A stretch of 64,000 nucleotides of DNA from Blakeslea trispora (GCA_025331445.1 JAIWNE010000045.1:1-64000), one strand, 5' to 3'. Numbered from the stretch's first letter, positions 11,419 to 23,016 are shown. Program-made: numbers and translations. Notes: generated by a model not told the origin, from the letters alone.

Positions 11419-13877
11419 ATGCCTACCGTCAACATCGATAAGCAGCGTCTCTTTGAAGCTCTCGAGAGAGAATACAGTAAGCATCAGCTAAGCAATCTCT
11501 TATTGTTCTTTCATGAAGCGAAACAACCTTTTACCAGGACAGCCAACTTAACCTTTTTTTAACTAAACAAAACTAGCTTCTCAAGAATTCTTTGAGCTTT
11601 GCTTCCGCTTCGGTATCGAACTTGAAGAAGACGTAAGAGCAACCACCATAACAACCTGACACCAAACACAGTATCGCTTTAGCTGTGTGTCTGGAAAGAG
11701 ATATTGCACACTGTGACTGACACGTTTTTTCTGTGTAGACTTCTGAAAGAGAAATTGTAGAAAAAGATACCAGCAAGAGTGCTGAAGAAGTTCCTGAAAG
11801 ACCTGTTTTGAAGATTGACATTCCTGCCAACAGGTGAGCAGAAAGAAAAAACAGAGCTTATTGTTTTCTTTTCTAACAGAAGTTTCTTCAAAGATATGAT
11901 TTGTTGTGTCAAGAAGGTCTTGCTCGTGCTCTTCGCATTTTCGAAGGTAAAGCTGAGCCTCCTGTATTCAAGGCTGTCAAGCCAGCTGATGGTAAACTCG
12001 AACAAATCCGTGTATTAGAATCCGTAAGTGGATCTACAAAAGAAAAAAGGAAAAAATTATGCAAGCAACTTACTATTTCTTTTAAAAAAAAATCAAAAGA
12101 CTCAACAAATCCGTCCTTATATTGTTGGTGCTGTTTTGCGTAATATCACTTTTACTGCCGAAAACTATGCTTCATTCATCGATCTTCAAGACAAGCTTCA
12201 CAACAACATTTGTCGGTAAGTATGACTCATTTTCTATCTTTGTTGGGGCTGTAAATTTCTAATGTGCATTATTCGATGACAGTAAGAGAACACTTGCTTC
12301 TATGGGAACACACGATTTGGATACTATTAAGGGTCCTTTCACTTATGAAGCTTTACCTCACAAGGATATCAAATTTGTTCCCTTAAACAAGGATGTTGAA
12401 GTTGATGGTGATGAGTTGATGGAACTTTATGCTGTAAGTCATAAACAAAAGAGAAAGAGAGAGAGAGAGAGTACTGATCTGGATGATTGAATGCATATAG
12501 GAAGATAGAAATCTTGGTAAATTCCTTCATATCATTCGTGACTCTCCTGTTTACCCTGTTGTTTTCGATGCCAACCGCACTGTCTGCTCTTTGCCTCCTA
12601 TCATCAACTCTGATCACTCAAAGATCACTTTGAACACCAAGAATGTCTTGATTGAAATTACAGCTACTGATGAGCACAAGGCTAGCACTGTCTTGAACAC
12701 CTTGGTTGCTATGTTCTCTGAATATTGTGCTGAACCTTTCACGTAAGTTTGATTTTGAGGGAAGGGTAATAAGGATATTGACGATCATTTTTCCTTTAGT
12801 GTTGAGCCAGTTGAAATTGTTTATCCTGATAACACTGTCAAGGTTTACCCTCAAATGGAACCTCGTGATGCAAGCGCTAAGGTCGATTACATCAATTCTT
12901 GTACAGGTCTCGAACTTCCTGGTGATGAAATCTGTCGCCTTTTGAACAGAATGTCTTTGGGAGCTTCTATTGATCCCAAGGACAACAACCAAGTCCTTGT
13001 TAAGGTTCCCCCTACCCGTTGGGATATTTTGCATGCTTGTGATATTATGGAAGATGTTGCTATTTCATATGGTTACGACAATTTGCCCAAGAAGATGCCT
13101 AATGTCAACACCTTTGGTTCTGCCTTGCCTTTGAACAAGTTGAGCGATTCTGTTCGTAGAGAATTGGCCATGGCTGGCTTTACTGAAGTTGCTCCTTTAA
13201 TCTTGGTAGGTTGTTGAATGTTGTGTGATAGAAGATGGATTGGTTAATTCAGATTTTATTGTTTAGTGTTCTCATGATGAAAACTTCAAATTCCTTAACC
13301 GTAAAGACGATGGAACCACCGCTATCCAACTTGCTAACCCCAAGACTGCTGAATACCAAGTTGTTCGCACTTCCCTTTTGCCTGGTATTTTAAAGACATT
13401 GAACTCAAACAAGAAATTACCTTTGCCTGTCAAGACTTTTGAAGTATCTGATGTTGGTTTCAAGGATGAGTCTCGTGATCGTAGAACCAGAAATGAGAGA
13501 CATGTCTGTGCTACTTACACCTCCAAGACATCTGGTTTTGAAGTAAGTTGGATGATGAATGTCTATTAAAACACATCTAATTATGACGATAGGTTATTCA
13601 CGGTCTTTTGGAGCGTATTATGAGCATGCTTAGCACAAAGAGAATTACCAAGAGTGACACCAAGTCATTGGGTTACTGGATCGAAGAATCAGAGGATGCT
13701 ACTTATTTCCCTGATCGCTCTGCCTACATTTTCTTGAGATACCTTGATACTGAAACTAACGAGCGCAAGTCAGTTCAAATTGGTTCTTTCGGTATCCTCC
13801 ACCCTCTTGTTCTCCAAAACTTTGAATTGAGTAACCCTACTACTGCCCTCGAATTCAACTTGGAACCCTTTGTTTAA
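11419..13877 (+). CDS. FRS1: Cytosolic phenylalanyl-tRNA synthetase beta subunit
   Basis: Ten exons: 11419-11476, 11577-11632, 11739-11833, 11894-12023, 12100-12215, 12283-12433, 12501-12742, 12800-13205, 13267-13542, 13593-13877; 604 aa, the normal size. It opens [19 protein letters not shown] and continues with [33 protein letters not shown] marks the start of the B3/B4 region. [20 protein letters not shown] is the B5-type motif, and [10 protein letters not shown] precedes the synthetase-like core. The C-terminal part has [17 protein letters not shown] and [17 protein letters not shown]. It forms the alpha2-beta2 enzyme that charges tRNA-Phe. All introns are short and GT-AG. No truncation is seen. 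Confidence 0.97.
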
Positions 13878-14100
13878 ATGATTAATTTATTTTCTTCTTA
13901 ATACAAATACAAAGTATCTTGTGTGTCTGCACAATTTATGGCTTTATTATGTAATACTTGGGCTAAACCCTAGGCCCTTTTTCTCTTTTGTCGATATTGT
14001 TTGTTTGATGGTAAAAATTCAATACATTCCAAATGAACTGCGATCTTCAGCCTGTCACGTTTCAAGAACTACAAAAAAAAAAAAAAGAATGAAATTATTT

Positions 14101-14218
14101 GCTGGAAAGAATCAAAGTGCTGGAAAAATTTGCTGGAAAAAAATTCTGGAAAAAAAAAGTGCTGGAAAAGACCTAATTCTTTTTTTTTGCTGGAAAAGGC
14201 TTAATTCCTTGCTGGAAA
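14101..14218 (+). repeat. GCTGGAAA repeat cluster 1
   Basis: Six copies of GCTGGAAA start at 14101, 14119, 14132, 14161, 14189 and 14211, with a variant TCTGGAAA at 14145. All are on the same strand with irregular A/T-rich spacers. The irregular spacing argues against a simple slipped tandem repeat. The function is unknown. Confidence 0.85.
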
Positions 14219-14923
14219 TCTAGTAGAAACTTAACAGTGCTTGAGAAGCAGCAAAGTCTATTAGAGGAAGCTGGTTTTCTTGCTTGCTTTAGATTCAAAA
14301 GAGACTTGCCAACTGCATGAGCTTGTCGCTATAAACTCGAGACACTTTAGCTGCCTGAAGCTGACTTTACAAAATAAAAAAGAATTAGCAACCAAGGAGC
14401 TTGAGATAGTTGGCTGATTCCTGTTCATGTGCGTGTTACAGAAGCCAACGATCAAGGAAAAGAGGTAGTAGATTGAATGTTCTTTTTATTCAGCAACAGA
14501 TCATCTTGATAGGCTTGTTTCTGGTCAAAACACTAAGAATTACATAGAGTGTAGACTATTGATTTCTTTTGGCTTACAAAGCCTGTTGTTTATGTGATTT
14601 AACAAAACTTTTTTGCACTACGCTTTCATCTAAACTGAGCATATGTCTTGAGTAAAAGCTAGCTTTAGTAGTTTCTCAAAACGAACAGTATCTTTATTTT
14701 CTCGGCTCAAATATCATACTAGCCCAGTGTTAACATTCTATTTTAAAAAGCATTTACTGTATAACATAAAATTAGATCCAAGCAAGCATGCAACTAAATA
14801 ACACTTTCTTGGAGAAACATAAAAGGAAGTAAAGAGAAGAGTCAAGACATCATTCTCCTTTAGCCAATTCTGTGAATGGTCATAGGAAAGGAATAGGTGA
14901 GAAGCTCAAATAAATTTTATTTT

Positions 14924-14982
14924 GCTGGAATATATTTTTTTTTGCTGGAATTTCTTTTGCTGGAATTTTTTTTTGCTGGAAA
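14924..14982 (+). repeat. TTTGCTGGAA repeat cluster 2
   Basis: Four copies of GCTGGAA start at 14924, 14944, 14959 and 14975, each preceded by a T run. They have the same orientation as cluster 1, about 700 bp upstream. The cluster lies about 170 bp beyond the stop codon of the minus-strand zinc-finger gene. Confidence 0.85.
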
Positions 14983-15078
14983 TACCTCAATTAGGCTGCA
15001 TCGTCTTCTATCAAGATATATTCCTGCCAAACGACTTGGTTCACATTTACGCTGAAGAGAAAAAGAATGCAATTGCAC

Positions 15079-15127
15079 AGAGATATATTCAAAAAATTTG
15101 AGGGTGAAGCTTTTTGAATATATCTCT
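15079..15127. terminator. 17-bp perfect stem-loop downstream of the zinc-finger gene
   Basis: AGAGATATATTCAAAAA (15079-15095) is followed after 15 nt by its exact reverse complement (15111-15127). It lies 25 bp past the stop codon of the minus-strand gene (15152), so it falls in that gene's 3' UTR. It could act as a 3'-end or RNA-stability element. Calling it a terminator is an inference from position only. Confidence 0.4.
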
Positions 15128-15151
15128 ATAGAGTTATTTATTAAGATTGTG

Positions 15152-16980
15152 TTATGCTGAAGATAAAAACTTGAACTTCTGAGTGATGCTTTTTGCAACA
15201 TTCTTATTGCTGGTATTGAGATACGAGTTTAAAATCTCAGCCAACTCCTTTAGCTGTCGGTCCAAATCCTCATTGTCTATGATGCTTATCGCATCAACAT
15301 CAGACTCAAACAGGCCCAAAATAGCGTCAAGGATTTGTTGGATCTTTTTTTCATTTTTTGCACTTGACTTGAACTTTTCGACTTCTTTTCGGCTGACAGT
15401 AGCTTCATTCTGATGTTTGATCACTTGTATGGCAATCATCTTGAAAACAGCAGAAGCAATCTTGCCATCAGAAGAGCTCTTTCGATTGTCGTCTAAATCA
15501 ACATAAGTAAAGATAGTCAAGGGCTGCGATGTATGATCGTCTACAAATACAGAGCTTGATCGACACATGGTGTACGTTGTTGGTGCATAGAACTTTGAGC
15601 GAACTTGGCGCAGTTGGTAAAGATGGTTGTATGTCTGCACTTGAAGCGTGTCTTCATTGGTTGCTAGTTCCATAGCCTCACTCCACGAATCTTTGTCCAC
15701 GTATATCTGCGTAGATACAGCATTCTCGAACAATGGCATCATGTCCAACCGAAAATGTGTGGTGGAAGGACCCACTTCGGCATCATGATTTCCATCAAGT
15801 CTGTAACTTGATGTGACTAGAGCATTAAACGTTTTTGATGCAAACAGCAACTTTGTCGAATTGTCTTGAATTGAGGTTGTTACCCAAAAGTTTTTGTATC
15901 TTGTGATTACGGGTGGTAGTGTGCTATTGAGCAATCCAGAGCTGCTCATGTTAAAATATCGTTCATGGTGAGCATCTGATGATTTGTTCCTTCCATAGAC
16001 TTCCACAGTATTGACTAACACAGCCAAGTTGTCTTTGTTGTTTACAATGATCGAACCTGCAAGAGCACGAGCACAAAAGTAGCGCATTTGTGGACGAAGC
16101 TCCCAGTCTTCGTTTAGCAGCTTGCACATGTCGTTAGTTAGTTCAATGAACTTTCTTGTTTTTAAAATGTTTTTGATGGGGCAGCTGTAAAGCAATGAAG
16201 ATAGTCCTGGTTGATTGATCTCATGGGTACTTGACAAGAGACAGCAATAATCACGCTTCAAATCACCGTTGTAATTTCTTTTGACATTGTCAGTCCGTTT
16301 GAAAGTCAAGTTTTGTTTCTCATTATCACACAGTCTTGATACGATATTCTTGTGAGCAAGAGCATTTTCCTCTTGTCCTTCCGCATCAATGACAGCAAAA
16401 GGTGTTAGACCAAGAGATTCTGATACAGTCAGCAAGATGGTTTTCTCTCTCTCGTTTCCATCTTCACCTTGACAAGAATACAGAACAGCTTGCTCGTAGT
16501 TACGCTGAAGCGAAGGTATAACATATGCATCAGAAACTTCAGGTAGGCCAGGAGTGCTTGTTAGTCTTGGAAACAAGTATACTTTTTCTTGTTCGTCAAC
16601 TTCTTCTAATAGATACAAAAATTAAAATGTTATGGACATCTTGTTCTGGCTTTATTCTGCTCAAGTAATTTGTTACCAGTGCCGCTATGCTTTTCAATAG
16701 TGTTTTCATTGTTGTGCGACTTGCAATGATTTGATTTAATGCCGTTTGGATGTTCAGATTTGTAGTGTTTCTTGAATGAACTGGTTGTTTGAAACATATT
16801 TCCACAGCAGTTATAGGCACCATTGAGACGAATAAAGGTAATGCGCTCCTTCTCGTTTGTTTTCTCATTTATGACCTGAATGGTACAGGATTCGTTATGA
16901 TAGTCTGTTTTATGATTGTAAAGCGATTTTGCTACATTAAAAGATTTCGTGCAACTATCGCAAACAAAGGCATCTTTCAT
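15152..16980 (-). CDS. Orphan C2H2 zinc-finger protein
   Basis: Two exons on the minus strand, 16980-16677 and 16605-15152, joined by a 71-nt GT-AG intron whose phases agree; 585 aa. The N-terminus is CDSCTKSFNVAKSLYNHK ending TDYH, a clear C2H2 finger. A second, degenerate finger follows (CCGNMFQTTSSFKKHYKSEH, cysteine spacing abnormal). The remaining roughly 480 residues are not recognised: they are acidic/polar, lack membrane segments, and end in a probable helical region (EKKIQQILDAILGLF onward). The gene is flanked by GCTGGAA repeats on its 3' side and long empty DNA on its 5' side. It may be a lineage-specific or transposon-associated gene. No transposase motif is seen, so no function is assigned. 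Confidence 0.7.
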
Positions 16981-19087
16981 TTTCTTAATTTTAGAGTCTT
17001 GCTCGAGAAGATAAAATAAAAAATTTCCTTGTTAGTGAGCGGTAAAGTCTATCAGGAACAAAGAATTTTTTTTAGACTTGTGAATACAACATCAAATAGG
17101 CAACTTGTCTCTATGACAGCCAATCTACAGAGCGAATTTACCTTGAAAATGCCTACAAAAGTAAAAGAAGGGAGAGAAAAAATTAAACGCAAAATTAGAA
17201 TAATTTTATTTTTTCTTTTCTCTTTTTTTTTACGTACTACCATCTCTTCTTTTGAACTACTAATGAAAACAAAACTGTATGTCTTTAGGAATTCACAAAG
17301 AAAAAAAGAAAGAGAGCCGATCAGGCTTCTCTTCATATTTTAGTAGGCTATTTGTATTCTACTTGTGCCAAAATCCACTTTTTCTTTTGGGCTTGTCAAT
17401 ACAGGCTGTTATAGCTTTGAGTATATGGTAGTCGCTCTATTTAAGGGTAGTAAAAAAATCTTGAAAACCTCACCCTTAAATAGAGAATGATAATCAAGAT
17501 AGAGATGTATGTGGAAAGTTTCACCCCGAAATTTAACTGCGATTGATAGCCATTCTACAAGAAATAGTAGGAAGCTTTCTGTCTATTCTAAGCAATCATA
17601 TGCAAATGGCTCATAGTCTACTGAGTAGTTTTGTTACCTTTTAAGTGTATTGTGTTCATTATTGTTGAAAATTAGATAAAGAAGAAAGGAGAAAGAGAGA
17701 AATTTTCTTTCCTTCGTTTTTGTTAGATAAATTGACCACATTGTTGAACAATACCGTCATTTGCTGATACATTGATTGTTGTCCTTTATTGCCAGACCAG
17801 CAGCTGCGATTTTGCATTGTTTTGTGTATTTTGATATAATAATTAAAGTGCTATCATTCCTTATATAGCCTCAAATATCCTACTTCCTATGAACAAACTC
17901 TCCATCAAGGGGACAAATAAAATGATTTGACATTAATGCTGAATTACTTGGAGGGCCAGATAATTCGGGACGAATAATTTTGCCCTGTCGACAAAAAAAA
18001 AGAGGTAGAACAGAATAAAGAAGAGACACAATGCACCTTTAAAACAATATTGATCACTAAAATGCTCTTGAACAAGAATCTCAGATTCAGTCTGTACGAA
18101 GCCTACTTGTGCCTGTCAAAAAAAAGGCTCAGAGGATGACCAGCATTTTCTCTCCATCAGCATACGAAAAGCCTGTAATTAGTCAGTGATGTGGTTTATA
18201 TTGAATATACATAACACAAGCATCTGATGGGTGATATTTCAATATGAGAAGACAAACAAATAGATCAAATGTATACAAAAAGTCAGTAGAGGCTTTCTTC
18301 TTGTCAAAAAAAAAACATCTATTGTATGCGTGTTTCATGCCTCTTTTTTTTTTTAGGTTTATTCAAGCCTGTATTTATCTGAATATTTATGAACAGATCA
18401 AATAATTAAAAAAAAAGTCGAAGCTATCAGCCAAGATGGCTTCTACTATTAGTGTTGATTGACTCGACAAGAGCACAAGAAAGAGATGATTTGCTCCTAG
18501 TAACAAATTCACTCAATAACTTGATATTGATTTATGTGGCTAGGTTACTTATTGTTGTGCCGTATTTAATTGCATCATTGATTTAGAGATAGAATCGCTT
18601 TCTTTTTCAAAATAAAAGTAGCGTTTCTCTCTCTCTCTTAGTTATAAATGAAGAGATAGGAAGCTGCTTTATGATATTTTGAAAATGCTAGCTATGGTTC
18701 ATTTACATATTTACAATAAACAAATGGAAAGTTTATTGTAGGCTTAAATCAGTTCTATATTATCTTGACGTATGCACACAAATAGAAAATCTAAGCCTGA
18801 AAGCGTTACTCAATTTTCAAAAGAGAAGAGGCAGGCAGAAAACACAAGCTTCTCTTAATTTTATACGGTGACTTTCAATATTGAAGCAGACAGATTCAGA
18901 TAGTTTCAAACAAACCTATTGATTGGCTAATGCATTCTATTGTCTCACAAAGACCTAAAAAAAATATGTACCAACTTTTCCGAGAAATGTTTTTAGTTTA
19001 GTCTAACAGCACGAGTGAACTCATCATTTTCTCTTTCTCTTTTTTTTTTTCTTTTATCATTATTTTTATTGTTATCATTACTTCATT
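16981..19087. other. 2.1-kb gene-free region
   Basis: AT-rich DNA between the zinc-finger gene (-) and the tetraspan gene (+), which are divergent. It contains one notable inverted repeat (17435-17485) and several poly-A/T runs. Overlapping open frames on both strands at 17029-17343 are low-complexity shadows. No tRNA-like or other RNA gene was recognised. Confidence 0.45.
17435..17485. repeat. 14-bp inverted repeat with 23-nt loop
   Basis: CTCTATTTAAGGGT (17435-17448) and ACCCTTAAATAGAG (17472-17485) are exact reverse complements separated by 23 nt. The repeat stands alone in the gene-free region and could form a hairpin. No associated gene feature is visible. Confidence 0.75.
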
Positions 19088-20114
19088 ATGAGCAACCCAT
19101 TTGAAGAAGCAGGAGGCCACAATCCATGGTCAAACCATAACGATGGCCCTCGCTTTGGAAACGCATATGATGATTCAACACCTGCACCAGCTGCTTCTGG
19201 CTCACCTGCACTTCCTCCTCGAAAAAACTCGCCTTTTGTTGCTCAACGTATGCCTTCACCTTCTGATTACAGTAGCCCTGCCAATGCTTGGCAAGAATCC
19301 AACAAAACATTGGATGAACCAGACAGAAATGCATGGTCTGGTGCTAGCCCAACACCACAACCTGCAAATGCATACCAGTATTCCGGTACAGCCTATGGCA
19401 ACACATCAAACGGAGCCAACGCTTATTCTTCTGCTGTCAACGATCAGCCTGAAGCTCCTACAAGCCAAAAAGTTGAAACTCAAATGTCTGTTAATGACAC
19501 CGCTCATGTCGCTCCTGCAGGACGCCCAAGCAAGATTAGAGTTTTGTTGCGAGCTATTTTATTTATAGCAGCTGTTGGTCATCTCGGATTTGCTGCCGGT
19601 GCTTCACCCGTAAGTGTTTTCTTTCAATTTTTTTTTTTTTTTACAAGACAATCTTGAACTCATCTGTTTAAATAACAGTACTCAAAGCAACCTGTGCCAT
19701 TGGATAATACCGCTTGTTTTTACTTCCTTTTTGCCGTGGTATAGTACAAATTGAAACTCCTTAAGACAACAAAGGAGGAAAGTGTATTGATTTTCTTTCC
19801 TTTGAATCGATTAGGCCATCTTGTCTATCATCTATTCAGGCTTTCACTTGTTCTTGTATATGTTTAGACGCTTTGGATCAGCACAGAAATTGAAGAGACC
19901 CATTTTGATTTTATGTGATTTATTTATGGCATTGATGTGGGGAATTGGTATTATAGTGGAGATTGCAAAGTATAAATGTCCACCAGGTCAATACAACCAT
20001 TGGTGTGATTTTTATAATACCTCTATCTTTTTTGGATTCCTTTCATTTGCACTCTATATTGTTGTTCTTGGTTGGGACGTGTATGGCGGTATGTGTGCAG
20101 GAAAGAGAAAGTAA
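19088..20114 (+). CDS. Tetraspan (MARVEL-like) membrane protein with Pro/Asn/Ser-rich N-terminus
   Basis: Exons 19088-19609, 19679-19738, 19815-20114; 293 aa. Residues 1-150 are a soluble low-complexity segment rich in N, P, S, A and Q, starting MSNPFEEAGGHNPW; the NPF is a possible EH-domain ligand. Four hydrophobic segments follow: VLLRAILFIAAVGHLGFAAG, FYFLFAVVAILSIIYSGFHL, PILILCDLFMALMWGIGIIV and SIFFGFLSFALYIVVLGW. A KxxCP loop lies between the third and fourth. The layout resembles fungal MARVEL-domain proteins of membrane microdomains, but no diagnostic motif proves it. The stop lies 7 bp from the stop of UBA4 on the other strand. Confidence 0.8.
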
Positions 20115-20121
20115 GACATGT

Positions 20122-21836
20122 TTAGTATATAGGAAAAGAAGGATCGACTGTCTTGGACCAACTCATCAATCCACCCATAATATCTCGAGGCTGTTGAATA
20201 CCTTCTTTTTGCATCATACGAACTGCTAATTGTGAATCATTCCCGAGTCTACAAACAACATATACTATTCAAGTAAACAATACATATTATACATTTAGTA
20301 CGCTTTTATATCTCTCTCCCCTCTTTCACTTAATAAAATAATCTCTCCTTTACCATCTTTATCTGTCACATTCTTTTCTTTCATTACTTGCTTGACCTTA
20401 TCCATATTTTTATCCAATTGCTCGATTGGAATATGTAGACTATCAGAGAGACGACAGATGCCATATTGAACTTCAGGTCGTACATCCAAAAGTAGATGTG
20501 GCTTTCCTGATTGAACAACTGCATTATACTCCTAATGTCAAGCATTTAATATGGCTGTTGTCAGTTAAGAATCCTAGGCTTACTTGGGCATTCACTCTTT
20601 CTTCTCTACTCAACAGATTTTCCTCGACCACTTTGTCATCTGCAGCATCATTACAGAATTGTACATAATCAATCAGCTCTGTCTGTGTAGGATTCTCACC
20701 GCAAATGGCACAATCCTTCTTTTTGGCACGAAGGCGCATGGTTCTAAACATTGGATTGCCCATTGCACTAAAGATCAAAAAGCTAGGCTGGTCTAAACAA
20801 GAAGATTCTAAAGCTACTTTCATAGCTTCTAATGCCTCCAATGTGCCAATGATGCCGGGTACTATTGCAAACAGAAAAATAAATAAATAAGAAAAGCAAT
20901 AAAAACAGAAAAAGCACTTTACCAAGACCCAATACACCACTATCAACACATCGTCCTACTGTTGCTGCTGGTGGAGGTACAGGATGAAGACAACGGAAGC
21001 ATGGGCTATTCTTATAGTTATAAACAGTAAGCTGTCCATCATGTCGAAGAGCGCTTCCAGATACACATGGCTTGCCAGCCAAAGCACAAGCATCACTCAA
21101 CAAGTATCGTGTGGCAATATTGTCTGTAGCATCAATAATAATGTCATATCTTTTTTGTAAAAGAGAATGTCAACTTTATACAATGATTAGCCTGTTCAAT
21201 TTCTATCTTACTTACTGCTTTATCAGATCCAATGCATTTGTTCTGTCTAATGCATAAGCATAAGGTACCACATCAAGACCGGGATAGTTTCTAAGGGTAA
21301 ATGTTAGTTGTATCACTCTTGTGTTTCATAAAGTTAGACATGCATTACTCTTTGACAGCTATAGCAACAGAAACGGCTTTGTTGACACCCTTTCTGGCCT
21401 CTGTATGAACTACTTGGCGATGCAGATTGTTGATGTCGACAGTGTCATGATCAACAATGCCCAAACGCCCTACACCACCAGCACCCAAATAGAGGGCTGC
21501 AGGACAACCTAAACCACCAGCACCCACAACCAGAAAAGATGTATTGCGCAGTTTCAATTGAGCTAAATGAAAATTGTAAACCAAGGAGAGTTAGACAAGA
21601 AAACTAGAACATGAGCTAGTTGTTGCGATCTTTCTTTTACATTCATAACCAAATCCGGGTGTAACTAATTGACGTCCAAAACGATAGATCTCTTGGTTTG
21701 TAAGTCTTTCTACAGTCTCAAAAAAAGGTGTCTTATCTTCCGGAAGAAGCCCTTTTGGGAAAGAAGGGGATTGTTTTGCTTCAAGCTCTGCAATACGTTG
21801 ACGAAGTCGTTCGTTCTCTTTTTGTAATTCTTCCAT
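20122..21836 (-). CDS. UBA4: Uba4/MOCS3 adenylyltransferase-sulfurtransferase (Urm1-activating E1)
   Basis: Seven exons on the minus strand: 21836-21641, 21562-21349, 21290-21216, 21149-20923, 20861-20584, 20531-20354, 20264-20122; 436 aa. A short N-terminal coiled coil ([20 protein letters not shown]) precedes the ThiF/E1 domain. The ATP-binding loop is [20 protein letters not shown] and the next motif is [25 protein letters not shown] and the zinc-binding CFRCLHP and CAICGENP follow. The C-terminus is a rhodanese domain with [16 protein letters not shown] and the active-site cysteine in [11 protein letters not shown] (about residue 393). The enzyme activates and thiocarboxylates Urm1 for tRNA wobble-uridine thiolation. 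The last intron uses GTAAAG inside codon GAT|G, which restores the active-site loop. Confidence 0.96.
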
Positions 21837-22559
21837 AACAATAAGCCCAAATTAAAAAAAAAGAAAAAATGAAATTTTGATGAATGTATTGAATGTCGTG
21901 ACTTTTTTCGGGCCTATTTTGTATTCTGAATCAGTTGCATGAATGACTGGCTCGGTTATCATGAAATGCGAAAGAACCCTTTTGGGTGTATCAAAACGAG
22001 AAAATAAAGGCAAAACTCAAAAGAAAAGATGAAAAAGCATATCAATCTGTTCAGTTGCAGATAATGAGGTCTTTTCCTAAAGAAACAGTTTCTTGAAGCT
22101 AAAGCCATTCAAAAGCAGACATGTTCTAGTGTTGCACTGCTGAATCTCTTATAATACAAACCTTGGCCAACCTATCTTTTTTTATAATGTGAGATAGATT
22201 CTAGGCAAAGTAAAGTAAAAGCCACTAGTTTGTTGCTATAGAGCATCATGCGCAGATAAATTGGCTATTGCACACAGCTTCATCACTCTAGAATCATAAC
22301 AGCTGTCTTGAAGAGGTAATTAGTATGTATAGCAAAATAGACTGGATACAACATTCAATTTAATTTTACAAGTGTCTTTTCAAGAAGAAAAAAAACAAGG
22401 GGAAAGATATACAGACACATATAACAGATATGTTTAAAAAGAAAAGGGATTAATATACACTTGCATACAACATGAGCAATCTTATTGTTGTTGATCTTTG
22501 TTTGTCTATTTCGAATTCAAGAGTGTTGAGTAACAATAGAATACGATTTAGCGCCACTA
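21837..22559. other. Intergenic region between UBA4 start and synaptobrevin stop
   Basis: About 720 bp of AT-rich DNA between two minus-strand genes. It should contain the UBA4 promoter and the synaptobrevin 3' UTR. I see no additional gene, RNA or repeat. Confidence 0.4.
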
Positions 22560-23016
22560 TCAATCTACCTGTGTACCAACAACGGATCCTATGATGATTG
22601 CAAGTATAACTAAAATGGTGACAGCAATAATAATCTTCCATTTCAAATCCTTCCACCACATTCGCTTACGGACTTGGTTAGCACCACGACGAAAATGACC
22701 GGCTGTTGCTTGTAAATCCTCTTTTTTTTTTAAATAAAATTCTCGTAAGTCGATTGTATTGTATCTTAGCTATCACTTTACCTGTCTTTCCTCTTAAATC
22801 ATCTAGTCGTTCACCTCGATTCATTGCTTTGTCAATATTGTCTTGCATAATACCAACTACTTCATCCACTTGTTTTTGGACTTGTGCTGTTTTTGAATTT
22901 TCTTTTCCAGTACCTCCGTTGAGGTTAGGAACATAAGGGTCGTAAGGTTGTGCCCTACAGATGTGGTTATGTTTTGTTTGATTTGACTACTTTTTTTTTT
23001 TGTTATACACTTACAT
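22560..23016 (-). CDS. SNC1: Synaptobrevin-type R-SNARE (Snc/VAMP), start codon split by an intron
   Basis: Exons on the minus strand: 23016-23015 (only AT), 22954-22782, 22720-22560; 111 aa. The joined start reads AT|G GCA CAA CCT, giving MAQPYDPYVPNLNGGTG. The SNARE motif runs from VQKQVDEVVGIMQDNIDKAM to FRRGANQVRKRMWW, with the zero-layer arginine in NRGERLDDL. One C-terminal membrane anchor follows (IIIAVTILVILAIIIGSVVG) with a very short lumenal tail. This is the v-SNARE of post-Golgi/endosomal secretory vesicles, pairing with Sso/Sec9-type t-SNAREs. The size and order match the family exactly. Without the split start there is no ATG in frame ahead of AQPYDPY. Confidence 0.93.

Larger units (their letters stand above)
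13878..15151. other. Gene-poor spacer with GCTGGAA repeat clusters
   Basis: This 1.27-kb stretch lies between PheRS beta (+) and the orphan zinc-finger gene (-). Apart from the two repeat clusters and a hairpin listed separately, it holds AT-rich sequence with no supportable coding region. Short open frames at 13921-14223 and 14261-14455 are low-complexity or unrelated and are not called. Confidence 0.5.

Noticed and set aside
13958..13982. Imperfect palindrome GGGCTAAACCCTAGGCCC after PheRS beta
   Set aside because: The stem is short and bulged; it is within what chance can give.
14089..14223. Repeat peptide encoded by the GCTGGAA cluster (AGK/LEK-like)
   Set aside because: The translated repeat appears in different frames because spacers vary, so the DNA word rather than a protein repeat is what is maintained.
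17029..17343. Overlapping open frames on both strands
   Set aside because: Both are Lys/Phe/Ile-rich translations of poly-A/T sequence and lack motifs or splice partners.
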